Shown: positions 18,073 to 27,716 of the stretch, piece after piece
Layout: each line of letters begins with the position of its first letter
Numbering within the stretch: position 1 is the first letter of the stretch
Assembly: GCF_016595525.1 (NCBI RefSeq)
Contig: NZ_JAENII010000010.1
Span: 62,001-126,000, forward strand
DNA: 64,000 nucleotides
Origin: Haloferula rosea
Lineage (GTDB): Bacteria > Verrucomicrobiota > Verrucomicrobiia > Verrucomicrobiales > Akkermansiaceae
Reading direction: 5' to 3'
Made by a program: the position numbers and the translations under genes
Notes under the pieces: model-generated
Told to the model about the DNA's origin: nothing
The model's input: only the letters and a program-made list of their open reading frames with translations
Database searches by the model: none

Positions 18073-20379
18073 ATGAAAGATCCTCTTTCAAGCCGCCACA
18101 TCGCCTTCATCGGGAATTACATTCCAAGACGTTGTGGGATCGCCACGTTCACGACGGACATCTGTGAGGCCATCGCCACCGAGTTCCCCGCAACCGACTG
18201 CCTCGCCGGGGCGGTCAATGACATCCCGGAAGGCTACGCCTACCCGCCTCGGGTTCTCTTCGAGATCGCAAAGGACGATCCGGAATCCTACGTCCGCGCC
18301 GCCGACTTCCTGCGGATCAACAACGTCGAAGTCATCTCACTGCAACACGAGTTCGGCATCTACGGTGGCCCCGCCGGCTCTCACCTCCTCGAGTTCCTCA
18401 GGGAGGTGGGGAAACCGGTCGTCACGACTCTCCATACCATCCTCGAGTCTCCCGACTCCGACCAACTCCGGGTCATGCAGGGACTCGATGACATGTCCGA
18501 ACGCTTCGTGGTCATGGCCGAGAGAGGTCGCCGCATTCTGCACCAGACCTACGGCATCCCGGATGACAGGATCGACCTCATTCCCCACGGCGTGATCGAC
18601 ATGCCTTTCGTCGACTCGGACTTCTACAAGGATGTGCTGAATGCCGACGGCAAAACCGTTCTTCTGACCTTCGGCTTGCTGTCTCCCAACAAGGGCATCG
18701 AAGTCGCCATCGCGGCACTTCCAGAGATTCTCGGCAAGCACCCGGACGTCCTCTACTTCGTCGTCGGTGCGACGCACCCCCACCTGCTGGCCGCCGAGGG
18801 CGAGCGCTACCGTGAAAGCCTGATCGCACTGGCAGAGAAACTCGGGGTGAGCGAACAAGTCATCTTCCACAACCGCTTTGTCTCCATGGCGGAGCTGAAG
18901 GAATTCATCGGCGGAGCGGACATCTACCTCACCCCCTACCGCAATGAGGAACAAATTACCTCGGGTGCCCTCTCTTACGCCTTCGGTGCCGGGAAGGCCG
19001 TGATCTCGACACCCTATTGGCACGCGACCGAATTGCTCGACGATGGTCGCGGGGTAATCGTTCCTTTCGCCGACTCCGGAGCCATCGCCGGAGCTGTCGA
19101 TGCCCTGCTTGCAGATCCCGCGAGAATGGCGCGCATCCGGCGATGCGCCTGGAAGAGCGGGCGCGACATGACCTGGCCGGAAACCGCCCGCCGCTACATG
19201 ACCAGCTTCAATCGAGCCCGGGCCAACCGCAGTGCGCCCGCCCACCATCCGCAGCCAACGGACACGATTCCGCGCCGGCCGCTCGCAATTCCCGCCACCA
19301 ACATCGAGCACCTGGTCCGCATGAGCGATCACACCGGGATCTTCCAGCATGCCATCTACAGTGTGCCCAACTACCAAGAGGCCTACTGCACCGACGACAA
19401 CGCCCGGGCCTTCATCTACACCATCCTCCACCAGGAAGAGCATGGCTCGGATGCCCAGGTCGAGCGCCTCGCCTGCTCCTACCTCGCCTTCCTCTGGCAC
19501 GCTTTTGATCCCAATACCCGGCGATTCCGCAACTTCATGAGCCACGAACGCAAGTGGCTTGAACGAAAAGGATCGGAAGACAGCCATGGACGTGCGCTGT
19601 GGGCCGTCGGCTCGGCGCTCGGTCGATCAAGAAACGAAGGATTCCGAAATCTCTCCGCCCTCCTTTTCCAGCGCGCCCTGCCGCCGGTCAAACATTTCAG
19701 CAGCCCCCGCGCCTGGGCATTCACCCTCATCGCCATCCATGAATACCTTCGTGCGTTCACCGGCGATCGCCCTGTCGCAAAGATTCGCCAGCTTCTCGTC
19801 ACCCACCTCCTCGACCTCTATCATGCCACCTCGTCCGACGAGTGGCAGTGGTTCGAGCACGTCGCCACCTATGACAACGCCAAGCTGCCCCATGCCTTGA
19901 TCATTTCAGATCAGAGCGAAGCGGTGGAGATCGGCCTGCGCACCCTGCGGTGGCTGATCGGACATCAGATCAGCCCAACCGGCCATTTTTCGCCGATCGG
20001 CTGCCATGGTTTCTGGCCAAGAGGAGGAGAAAAAGCCCGTTTCGACCAGCAACCCATCGAAGCCCACTCCACCGTGAGCGCCTGCATGGCCGCCTTCGAC
20101 CTCACCGGTGACCTCTTCTGGGCCGATGAGGCGAGACGGTGTTTCGAATGGTTCCTCGGTCGCAACGACCTGGGACTGCCGCTCTACGACGCTTCCACTG
20201 GGGGCTGTCGCGATGCCCTCCAGAGCGACTCGCTCAACCAGAACCAGGGCGCCGAGTCCACTCTCGCCTTCCACCTCTCCCGCTTGGAACTCACCCGCCG
20301 GGCAGCTGCCATCGACGCCGCAAGGTCCCATGATCCGGAGTTCAACCAACCCATCCCATGCAAGCTCCAGCCCACGTAA
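18073..20379 (+). CDS. GT4 glycosyltransferase fused to a C-terminal alpha-helical (glycosidase-like) domain
   Basis: 768 residues from ATG 18073; a TTG four codons earlier is possible. Residues about 8-385 are a GT-B fold family 4 glycosyltransferase. They show GNYIPRRCGIATFT at the N-terminus, LQHEFGIYGG, VTTLHTI, LIPHGV, FGLLSPNKGIE, and the donor-site region ITSGALSYAFGAGKAVIS. Residues about 410-755 form a separate domain rich in Trp, His and aromatic residues (YCTDDNARAFIYTIL, WEHVATYDNAKLPHALI-like, SLNQNQGAESTLAFHLS). It looks like an alpha/alpha-barrel of a sugar-acting enzyme. No signal peptide, so cytoplasmic. The stop overlaps the GH130 gene by 22 bases, which implies coupled translation and a joint role in making or recycling a mannose-type glycan. 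The sugar specificity is inferred only from GH130. Confidence 0.85.
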   Translation: MKDPLSSRHIAFIGNYIPRRCGIATFTTDICEAIATEFPATDCLAGAVNDIPEGYAYPPRVLFEIAKDDPESYVRAADFLRINNVEVISLQHEFGIYGGPAGSHLLEFLREVGKPVVTTLHTILESPDSDQLRVMQGLDDMSERFVVMAERGRRILHQTYGIPDDRIDLIPHGVIDMPFVDSDFYKDVLNADGKTVLLTFGLLSPNKGIEVAIAALPEILGKHPDVLYFVVGATHPHLLAAEGERYRESLIALAEKLGVSEQVIFHNRFVSMAELKEFIGGADIYLTPYRNEEQITSGALSYAFGAGKAVISTPYWHATELLDDGRGVIVPFADSGAIAGAVDALLADPARMARIRRCAWKSGRDMTWPETARRYMTSFNRARANRSAPAHHPQPTDTIPRRPLAIPATNIEHLVRMSDHTGIFQHAIYSVPNYQEAYCTDDNARAFIYTILHQEEHGSDAQVERLACSYLAFLWHAFDPNTRRFRNFMSHERKWLERKGSEDSHGRALWAVGSALGRSRNEGFRNLSALLFQRALPPVKHFSSPRAWAFTLIAIHEYLRAFTGDRPVAKIRQLLVTHLLDLYHATSSDEWQWFEHVATYDNAKLPHALIISDQSEAVEIGLRTLRWLIGHQISPTGHFSPIGCHGFWPRGGEKARFDQQPIEAHSTVSACMAAFDLTGDLFWADEARRCFEWFLGRNDLGLPLYDASTGGCRDALQSDSLNQNQGAESTLAFHLSRLELTRRAAAIDAARSHDPEFNQPIPCKLQPT

Positions 20380-21815
20380 ACACAGGCATCCACATTCACC
20401 CGGATCACTCCAGGGTGATTGTGCGCTCCTTCATTCCCTCCGATCCGAAGTCCGTCTGCCGTGTGATCGAGAGGGCTCTTGCCCTCAGTGCGGATGAGGT
20501 CCGAGGCAGGCTCGACGGACTCCATGAGCAATTCGACAGCCGGCACCCCTGCCTCACCTGCGCGTGGGACGACCACTACAAGCTGGTTCAGCATTTCATC
20601 CCCAAGGAAGAGTCGCTGACCCGGGAACAACGCCTCTACATCGGCGCCCTCTTCTCCGGCGAATACGCGTTGGAGTCCGCCGCCCTGTTCAATCCCTCCA
20701 TCGTTCCCCACCCGGATCAGAGCAACCTGGAAGAGGGCGCTCTTCGATTCATCATGAGCCTCCGCGCCACTGGAGAAGGCCACATTTCCTCGATCGCCTT
20801 CCGCTCCGGTGTCGTCGACTCATCGGGCAAGGTCGCGCTGGACCCCAGCTCCGCCCAGACATCGGCCCCTGAGCTCGATCCCGACCCGAAATTCAGGAAG
20901 AGCAGTTTCTTCCGACGACTGCACCAGATGGAGTTCGACAACGCCTGGTCACGCACCCTCATGCAGGCGCTCGGTGATCACTTCACGCGCAGCGAGCTGG
21001 ACGCGGCCTGCGTCGAGACCCATGCCTCCGTTCACCAATCCCGCAACACCATCGAATGCATCCAGTGGCTGGCCCGCGCCAACTATCAAGTGAGCTTCGA
21101 GCCTTCCGTCCCCCTGTCACAACGAATCATCTTCCCCACTTCACCCAGCGAGAGCAACGGCATCGAGGACGCACGCTTCGTCCTTTTCACCGACGAAGAT
21201 GGCACCCGCACGTATTACGCCACCTATACGGCATACAACGGACACACGATCCTCCCCCAGCTACTAGAAACTCAGGACTTCCTCTCCTTCCAGGCACGCA
21301 CCTTCGATGGAGCCTGCGTTCGCAACAAGGGCATGGCCCTCTTCCCTCGCAAGATCAATGGCCGCTACGTCATGCTGTCCCGGCAGGACGACGAAAACCT
21401 CTATCTCATGAGCTCCGACGACGTCCTCGTCTGGGAAAAGGCGGAGAGACTCCGGGCACCCACCGAAGCTTGGGAAGCCGTCAAGATCGGCAACTGCGGA
21501 TCACCGATGGAAACAGGGGCTGGCTGGCTCGTCCTGACCCACGGTGTCGGAGCGATGAGGCGCTACTGCATCGGCGCCCTTCTGCTCGACCTCGATGATC
21601 CATCCATCGTCCTCGGGCACCTCCCTCTCCCCCTGCTCGAACCGGACGAACCCGCGCGCAACGGCTACGTGCCGAACGTCGTTTATACCTGCGGGGCCAT
21701 CATCCACGCCGGCCACCTCATCCTCCCCTATGGCCTGAGTGACACATCCACCACCATCGCCACCCTCAACCTGGAAGACCTGCTGGCAAAAATCCTCCCC
21801 GAGCCGGACGCCTAG
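20358..21815 (+). CDS. GH130-family glycoside phosphorylase/hydrolase
   Basis: 485 residues. Five-bladed propeller signatures of GH130 are seen: FNPSIVP (111-117), GIEDARF (268-274) with the conserved acidic Asp, KGMALFPRKINGRYVMLSR (324-342), and NGYVPNVVYTCG near 430. Family members act on beta-mannosides, most by phosphorolysis giving mannose-1-phosphate, and some by hydrolysis. The protein is longer than the common 330-360 residues because of an N-terminal extension and a helical insertion at about 155-255. This points to one of the longer, poorly characterised GH130 branches. No signal peptide. The 22-base overlap with the upstream glycosyltransferase fusion suggests a conserved functional pair. 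Confidence 0.88.
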   Translation: MQAPAHVNTGIHIHPDHSRVIVRSFIPSDPKSVCRVIERALALSADEVRGRLDGLHEQFDSRHPCLTCAWDDHYKLVQHFIPKEESLTREQRLYIGALFSGEYALESAALFNPSIVPHPDQSNLEEGALRFIMSLRATGEGHISSIAFRSGVVDSSGKVALDPSSAQTSAPELDPDPKFRKSSFFRRLHQMEFDNAWSRTLMQALGDHFTRSELDAACVETHASVHQSRNTIECIQWLARANYQVSFEPSVPLSQRIIFPTSPSESNGIEDARFVLFTDEDGTRTYYATYTAYNGHTILPQLLETQDFLSFQARTFDGACVRNKGMALFPRKINGRYVMLSRQDDENLYLMSSDDVLVWEKAERLRAPTEAWEAVKIGNCGSPMETGAGWLVLTHGVGAMRRYCIGALLLDLDDPSIVLGHLPLPLLEPDEPARNGYVPNVVYTCGAIIHAGHLILPYGLSDTSTTIATLNLEDLLAKILPEPDA

Positions 21816-21838
21816 GAGTCGGATCGAGGAATCACCCG

Positions 21839-23389
21839 CTACGAAAACAGGTTGCGGTCGAGCGTCCGATACTGGATCGCCTCCAGAATGTGCTGGGTCC
21901 CGATATCCTTGGCACCCTCGAGATCAGCAAGCGTCCGTGCCACCTTCAGGATACGATCGTGGGCACGTGCGGAGAAATTCAGCGACTCCATCGCCTGCTC
22001 CAGATAGCTGGAACCCTCACTCGTCAGTTGGCAGTGATCCCGGACCTGCCGCGGCCCCATGCTCGCATTCGTGCAGGTTGAACTCCCCTCGAACCTGTCG
22101 CTCTGAATCCCCCGCGCCGCCACGATCCGCTCACGGATACTCGCTGAATTCTCGCCTCCCGACTGACTCGAAAGCTCACGGTATTCCACAATCGGAACCT
22201 CCACGTGCAGGTCGATCCGATCCAGCAGCGGTCCGGATATCCGCTGACGGTACATCTCGATCTGCCGCGGCGAGCAACGGCACTCCCGCTTGCTATCTCC
22301 GTAGTATCCACATGGACATGGATTCAGAGCCGCCACCATCATGGATCTCGCAGGAAAGGTCAGGGACCCGGCCGCTCTTGAAATCGTCACGTGTCCGTCT
22401 TCCAGCGGTTGGCGCATCACCTCCAGGGTCTGACGCCGGAATTCGGGCAACTCATCAAGGAAGAGAACCCCGTGGTGCGCCAGCGAGACCTCTCCCGGGC
22501 CCGGGTTGGTTCCACCGCCGAGCAGACCGGCATCGGAGATCGTATGGTGGGGCGCCCGGAACGGCCGCGTCGTCAGGAAGGATTGCTTGGGATCAAGCAG
22601 CCCGGAAATCGACTGGATCTTCGTCACTTCGATCGCCTCCTCCTCGCTCATGTCCGGCATGATCGTCGGCAGGCGCTTCGCCAACATCGATTTCCCGGTT
22701 CCCGGCGGACCGACCATGAGCAGATTGTGTCCTCCAGCCACCGCCACCTCCAGCGCCCGCTTGACGTGATGCTGTCCCTTCACCTCGTCGAAATCGACTT
22801 CATACGACCGCTGGCTTTCGAAGAATTTCTTCCGGTCGATGCGCATGGGAAGGATCTCCTCCTCGCCCACCAGGAACCGCCATGCCTGATAAAGATTCCG
22901 GACCGGGAACACCTCGATGCCCTCGATGACCGCGGCCTCCTTCGCATTCGCCTCCGGCACCAGGACCCGCTTCCGCCCCCTTGCCTTGGCCTCCAGAGCG
23001 ATCGACAGCACTCCCTTAACCGGCCGGACCGAACCATCGAGGGCCAGTTCCCCGACGATACAACAGTCATCCTCCGGCAGCACGACCTCCTCCGAAGCCG
23101 ATGCCATCGCCAAGGCGATGGGCAGGTCAAACGAAGGCCCTTCCTTGCGGAGATCGGCAGGTGCGAGATTTACTGTCTTGATTCCGTCCGCCAATCGCAG
23201 GGGAGAATTTGAAATGGCCGAAATCACACGCTGGGAGGATTCGCGCACAGCGGCATCCGGCAGTCCCACCACGATCACGCCAGGATTCTCCGAACCACTG
23301 ACATTGACCTCCACTTCGACCTCAACGGCATCCACGCCTCGCAGCGCAGCGGAATAAACACGACTAATCATCTGAACAGCTAACACCAT
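21839..23389 (-). CDS. comM: ComM/YifB-family AAA+ Mg-chelatase-like ATPase
   Basis: 516 residues from ATG 23389, which has a GGAGGAGGG ribosome site just upstream. The open frame extends 49 codons further, but that part is not protein-like. An N-terminal Lon-protease-like domain (about 7-180) has [11 protein letters not shown]. Walker A is GPPGTGKS (227-234) and Walker B is [10 protein letters not shown] (308-317). A Cys cluster NPCPCGYYG ... CRC (356-372) and a C-terminal Mg-chelatase helical domain complete the family. ComM in Vibrio is a hexameric helicase that promotes branch migration during natural transformation. Length equals the family norm (about 510). It is convergent with the GH130 gene, separated by 23 bases, with no linked competence genes visible. 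Confidence 0.93.
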   Translation of the reverse strand: MVLAVQMISRVYSAALRGVDAVEVEVEVNVSGSENPGVIVVGLPDAAVRESSQRVISAISNSPLRLADGIKTVNLAPADLRKEGPSFDLPIALAMASASEEVVLPEDDCCIVGELALDGSVRPVKGVLSIALEAKARGRKRVLVPEANAKEAAVIEGIEVFPVRNLYQAWRFLVGEEEILPMRIDRKKFFESQRSYEVDFDEVKGQHHVKRALEVAVAGGHNLLMVGPPGTGKSMLAKRLPTIMPDMSEEEAIEVTKIQSISGLLDPKQSFLTTRPFRAPHHTISDAGLLGGGTNPGPGEVSLAHHGVLFLDELPEFRRQTLEVMRQPLEDGHVTISRAAGSLTFPARSMMVAALNPCPCGYYGDSKRECRCSPRQIEMYRQRISGPLLDRIDLHVEVPIVEYRELSSQSGGENSASIRERIVAARGIQSDRFEGSSTCTNASMGPRQVRDHCQLTSEGSSYLEQAMESLNFSARAHDRILKVARTLADLEGAKDIGTQHILEAIQYRTLDRNLFS

Positions 23390-23450
23390 GCCCTCCTCCG
23401 CCGTGGCATGGCAAGCGCAGAATCCAGCCGCCCAGTCCCCCGATCCCCCA

Positions 23451-26400
23451 TCAGGGATCGATCTGCACCCGGTAGAAACATGAGGGAAGCACGAAGGCCT
23501 CGGGATCCGAGAGAATGATCGAAGTCCCGGCCCCAATCACAGGGTCTCCGAGGTCCTCCCAGCCGTCCGACGCGAGCGTCTCGTTCCGCTGAAGCTGATA
23601 GATGCGACCCGGCACCGTCTGCACCGTCATCTCGATGCCGTCCCCGACCCGGGCCATGACAGGCGCGACCAGTTCCTCTTCTGAAATCGGAGCATGGGGT
23701 TTGGCGCCCACCTGGGTGGCATCACCACTCTCACCCGCCGCATTCAGGGCGGAAATGGTGTAATAATAGGTCGTCCCATTGACGACATCCGTATCAAGAT
23801 AACTGACGCCCGCCTCGCTCGCGATCAGCGAGAAGCCGGAACCACTCGTCGTCGAACGCTTCACATGATAGTGGGTCGCCCCTCCGGAAGAAGCCCACGT
23901 CAAGGCGACCTCGCCATCCCCTGCAGTCGCCGTGATGAAGGCAGGCGTGGATGGGGCAAACTCGGGAACTCCCCAGATCTCCAGTTCCGTGATGCTGTTC
24001 CAACCGTTGTTGGTCGAGTTCCCATGGCCGACGATCCGCACATAACGAGCGAGGGTGTCGGCGACATCCACGGTCTCCAGTTCGGTGGTCGTCCCGGAAC
24101 TCTGCAGACCAGACGCAATGGGCACCCATGTCACATCGTCATCAGATACTTCCACATCGAAGGTCGAAACACGGCTGGATCCATTCAGCCACGCGATTGC
24201 GAGGAAATGAACCCGCTTCACCTCGCCAAGGTCGTAGCGAATCCACTGACCGTCACCCTGCGCCGACCAGCGGGATCCAAGGTCTTCATCGAGGGTATTG
24301 GCGGGTTCGTTGGGGGCTTGGAACTCACTGGCAATGACATCACCCTCACCGACAGCAAGTTTCTCCGCAGGAAGCTCACCAGACCCATTGATCTGCAGAC
24401 TCAGAAACTGGGTATCCACATCTCCATCGGCATCCGTCACTCTGACCGCGAAGTTGCCGAGCCCGGAAGCACTGGGCGTCCCACTGAGAATTCCGCCGCT
24501 GCCAAGTTCGACACCTGGCGGAAGTGTGCCACTGGCAAGCGACCAAACCATGGGATCCTCTCCCCCGGTCGCGGTGAGGGTCTGATAGTACGAACTGCCG
24601 ACCGCCCCCTCTACGAGGGACTCCGTAGTGATGACCGGCGACGTGCCAGTGGGAGAAAACGGCACCGCACTGGCTTCGTCAGAGTTTCCACTCCCGATCC
24701 CCCCGTAGATCGCGCTGACGACGTAAAAATACTCCGTCCCTGTCGTCAGACCGGTATCCACATGATGGGTCGTGGTCAGGCCTCCCGCGACAAGCGAATA
24801 CGGACCTCCGCTCGTCGATGAGCGTTTGAGGTCATAGGAGATCGCTCCATCGACCGCATTCCAATTCAAGTCGATCCGGGTGGCACCAGTGGCATCGGCC
24901 ACCAATCCATCCGCGACAAAGAACGGAGTCTGGTAGTAGAGGCTGGAAACTTCCTGCTCGGACAAGGCGACATCATACAGCCGGACATCATCCAGGTTCC
25001 CATCGTAATGCACACCAGAAATCTGACTGCCGATGGTCGCCGCAGTAATTCCAGTCATGGTCTTGGTCTTCCCCAGTCCGGAATGCCAGAGCTTTCCGTT
25101 GAGATAGATCTTCATGACCCCCGACCCCGCGTCCTTGGTGAACACCCAGTGATTCCAGCCGTCCTTGAACTCCGCTTCCGTCGCCAGCTTGTTGATCCTG
25201 TCGTAGCCGGAACTACTACCCGCATCCCAATAGACTTCGGAATCCCCCCACGGAAGGTGCACGTTCAACACCCGTTGATTCCCCGACACCGCATAGAACA
25301 CGGAGTTGTTCACGGGCTGCCCAGCGCTGCCATTCACCCAAATGGAAACCGTGATCTGATCGCTGATCCCACTAAAGGCAGCTGCGGGAAGCGTTACCTG
25401 CGAACCACTTCCGTCAAACCCAAGGGCACCACCGTCGATTCCAGCCACCCAGCTTGCACCGACGTTGATCCCATCGAATCCATTGCCCGAGGAATCAGCG
25501 ACGGTTGAACCAGCAGAATCGTCAAATTTCCAATGGCCGACCAGCACGCTTGGGTCGCGATCGATGGCAATCCGGTTCAGCTCGAAAGCATTCGAGGTAC
25601 CGGCAATGCTCACCTTCATGCTCTGCACGCCCTCGCTCAGCGACACACCACTGGCCACCTTGAGGGTTTGCCAATCGGTAGAGCCCGAGGAACCCGGAGC
25701 TCCAAAGGGAACGGCAACTTCGTTCGTCTTGTCCACGCCACCAAAGCTGAACTTGATCCTGCCGCCGGCCGCGGACGAGGCATAGCGAATCGAGATGTCA
25801 TAGATCCCCGCGGACGGGACCGCCACGGTGTAGGTCAGCCATTCATCCGCCTCGAGCGACGTCAGTGCGTGCCCCCCCTCGGTGCACGTGGTGACGTCCA
25901 CCCCCTCGGAGGTCCGATACTCGCCGCCCGAGTTCCCGGGTGTCTCATCATGGTAGGTATGGCCTTCGCCATGGATGGTGAAATGGTCGTAGTTCTCCGC
26001 CTCGATGGCTCCGGGGAGGACGTTCATGGCATAGACCGGCAGACCGGATGAAAACCCACGGACCGGATCGCCATGGCAGTGGTCGGGGCGGCGGAACGTA
26101 AGCGCTCCCCAGCCGATCCCATCATTGGACCAACCGGCGACTTCATACCCCGATTCCTCAATCGCGATATCCCGGGCCCGCTCGGTCCACTTGACTTCCT
26201 CATCCGTCTTGAGTCCCCGGCCCTGATAGTGAGCCAACGGCATCTCGAAGATCGGACGCACATTGGGAAACCCACCCACACCATCAGGACTGATCGCCTT
26301 GGAAAACCAGCGCGCGGTTCGATCCAGTCGCTGGATGAACTCCCCCGATTCGACGGTGGGCACCCACCACGTCGTCTGGTCGGGATAAGAGCGGATGGCG

Positions 26401-27497
26401 GACACGTTGTGCCGCATGTTGTATTCGAGGCCCAGCAGGAGCCGGTCATTCGCGTGGCTGTAAAGGTCGTCGCCCTGGTTCCACGCCATCTCAGCCATGG
26501 AACAGAGCAGCCCGATCCCGAAGAAGACGTGCTGCTGATCCCTGGAGCTTTCCTGACACTGCCCGTTCTCCCAGATGTAGTTCGTCAGCACCTCATTGTA
26601 GCCGTAGTCAGTCTCGCTACTGAAGTTGTTGGTGCTGTAACTGTCGACGTAGTCGGTGGACGAAAGCAGTGCCTTCGTGGTCCGGGGACCAGGAGGGTAG
26701 GGAAGGTCGTCGGGACGATGAGGCAATCCCTGAATGTATCTCAACGCCCGGTCATACATGATCTCGTTGTCCAAGAAGATCCCCATGGCCATGACCGTCC
26801 GCCATCCTGACAATCCCTGGTTCCCGTGCCGCCCCGGATCGCCTTGGAAAGACATCCAGTAAAAGGTCGTGTCACCGGACGGCTCCTCGGTTGTGGAGTA
26901 GCCGGGATAGACCAGCATGTCCGAGAAGTCCTGAATCTCACTGGCCGACCAACCGCTGTAGGTGCTCTTGATGATCTCGGCCGCCTCGATCATGATGTAA
27001 GCGACCCCGCCACTCAGCGCATCCGTTCCACCACTCGTGACGGATGTCAGATTGCGCCACGCATTGAAGATCTCAATCGCCTTCTCAGCATGTCTGACAT
27101 CGCCCGAGACATACCACCGGATGGCATTGTAGTAGGCAGCACGGATATCACTGTTCCAGGCCCCGTAGTTGACGCGGCTGTCGCGACCCAACTCGGTGAA
27201 TGTCGGACTTCCCTGAACCACATAGTCATGGCCCGACTTCGAGTCGGATGCCATTTCCTGATAGGAGGAATACCATGGGTCGACCTTCGCCTCGACCATC
27301 AGCTTGATCCGATCCAAGTCCGACTTCTTGTGGGAGATCCCAGGATGGACGAATGCCGTCTGTGCCAGCGCGAGCGGCATCGCGAGCATCGCAATCAGCC
27401 CCATGGCGATCCTGACCATTCCGGCCTTCAATTCGATCCCCCTCATGCGCTTGAATCGCCTTGGCATTCCATGGACGAGTGTGTGTTTCGAGATCAT
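23451..27497 (-). CDS. Secreted alginate-lyase-like polysaccharide enzyme with CBM6, LamG, Fn3 and F5/8C modules
   Basis: 1348 residues. The signal peptide ends near residue 46 ([10 protein letters not shown]). Residues about 50-490 form an alpha/alpha-toroid domain resembling the alginate lyase superfamily ([40 protein letters not shown]). Modules then follow in order: a CBM6-like domain (about 500-635, GAIEAENYD ... DEWLTYTV ... FELNRIAI), LamG (about 645-805, [10 protein letters not shown]), Fn3 (about 815-905), a putative Ig/cadherin-like repeat (about 915-990, [19 protein letters not shown]), F5/8 type C (about 995-1130), a second Fn3 (about 1140-1225) and a short tail ending FYRVQIDP. 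The exact lyase family and substrate cannot be named. The modules imply binding to insoluble or mixed polysaccharide. It is divergent from the GH95 gene, with 219 bases between. Confidence 0.82.
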   Translation of the reverse strand: MISKHTLVHGMPRRFKRMRGIELKAGMVRIAMGLIAMLAMPLALAQTAFVHPGISHKKSDLDRIKLMVEAKVDPWYSSYQEMASDSKSGHDYVVQGSPTFTELGRDSRVNYGAWNSDIRAAYYNAIRWYVSGDVRHAEKAIEIFNAWRNLTSVTSGGTDALSGGVAYIMIEAAEIIKSTYSGWSASEIQDFSDMLVYPGYSTTEEPSGDTTFYWMSFQGDPGRHGNQGLSGWRTVMAMGIFLDNEIMYDRALRYIQGLPHRPDDLPYPPGPRTTKALLSSTDYVDSYSTNNFSSETDYGYNEVLTNYIWENGQCQESSRDQQHVFFGIGLLCSMAEMAWNQGDDLYSHANDRLLLGLEYNMRHNVSAIRSYPDQTTWWVPTVESGEFIQRLDRTARWFSKAISPDGVGGFPNVRPIFEMPLAHYQGRGLKTDEEVKWTERARDIAIEESGYEVAGWSNDGIGWGALTFRRPDHCHGDPVRGFSSGLPVYAMNVLPGAIEAENYDHFTIHGEGHTYHDETPGNSGGEYRTSEGVDVTTCTEGGHALTSLEADEWLTYTVAVPSAGIYDISIRYASSAAGGRIKFSFGGVDKTNEVAVPFGAPGSSGSTDWQTLKVASGVSLSEGVQSMKVSIAGTSNAFELNRIAIDRDPSVLVGHWKFDDSAGSTVADSSGNGFDGINVGASWVAGIDGGALGFDGSGSQVTLPAAAFSGISDQITVSIWVNGSAGQPVNNSVFYAVSGNQRVLNVHLPWGDSEVYWDAGSSSGYDRINKLATEAEFKDGWNHWVFTKDAGSGVMKIYLNGKLWHSGLGKTKTMTGITAATIGSQISGVHYDGNLDDVRLYDVALSEQEVSSLYYQTPFFVADGLVADATGATRIDLNWNAVDGAISYDLKRSSTSGGPYSLVAGGLTTTHHVDTGLTTGTEYFYVVSAIYGGIGSGNSDEASAVPFSPTGTSPVITTESLVEGAVGSSYYQTLTATGGEDPMVWSLASGTLPPGVELGSGGILSGTPSASGLGNFAVRVTDADGDVDTQFLSLQINGSGELPAEKLAVGEGDVIASEFQAPNEPANTLDEDLGSRWSAQGDGQWIRYDLGEVKRVHFLAIAWLNGSSRVSTFDVEVSDDDVTWVPIASGLQSSGTTTELETVDVADTLARYVRIVGHGNSTNNGWNSITELEIWGVPEFAPSTPAFITATAGDGEVALTWASSGGATHYHVKRSTTSGSGFSLIASEAGVSYLDTDVVNGTTYYYTISALNAAGESGDATQVGAKPHAPISEEELVAPVMARVGDGIEMTVQTVPGRIYQLQRNETLASDGWEDLGDPVIGAGTSIILSDPEAFVLPSCFYRVQIDP

Positions 27498-27716
27498 GAA
27501 GCCTGTTTTTCTGAGAATGCTTGGACCTTCGTATGCCCGATCCCTCAGGGACCAGTGAACCTACGAACCTCCACTTTCTCAATCTGGTCAATGCCCCCAC
27601 CGAAACAATGGGGCAGCAACGTTTCCCTGTTGAGCTTCCCAATGTCTTCGGACGACACGGTGAAGGGTTGAACTGCCTCCCTTGGATCCTAGACTCGAAC
27701 CGAATCCCTTCATGCT

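Noticed and set aside
23390-23536. 49-codon N-terminal extension of ComM
   Set aside because: The ATG at 23389 has a strong ribosome site, and the family N-terminus begins there.
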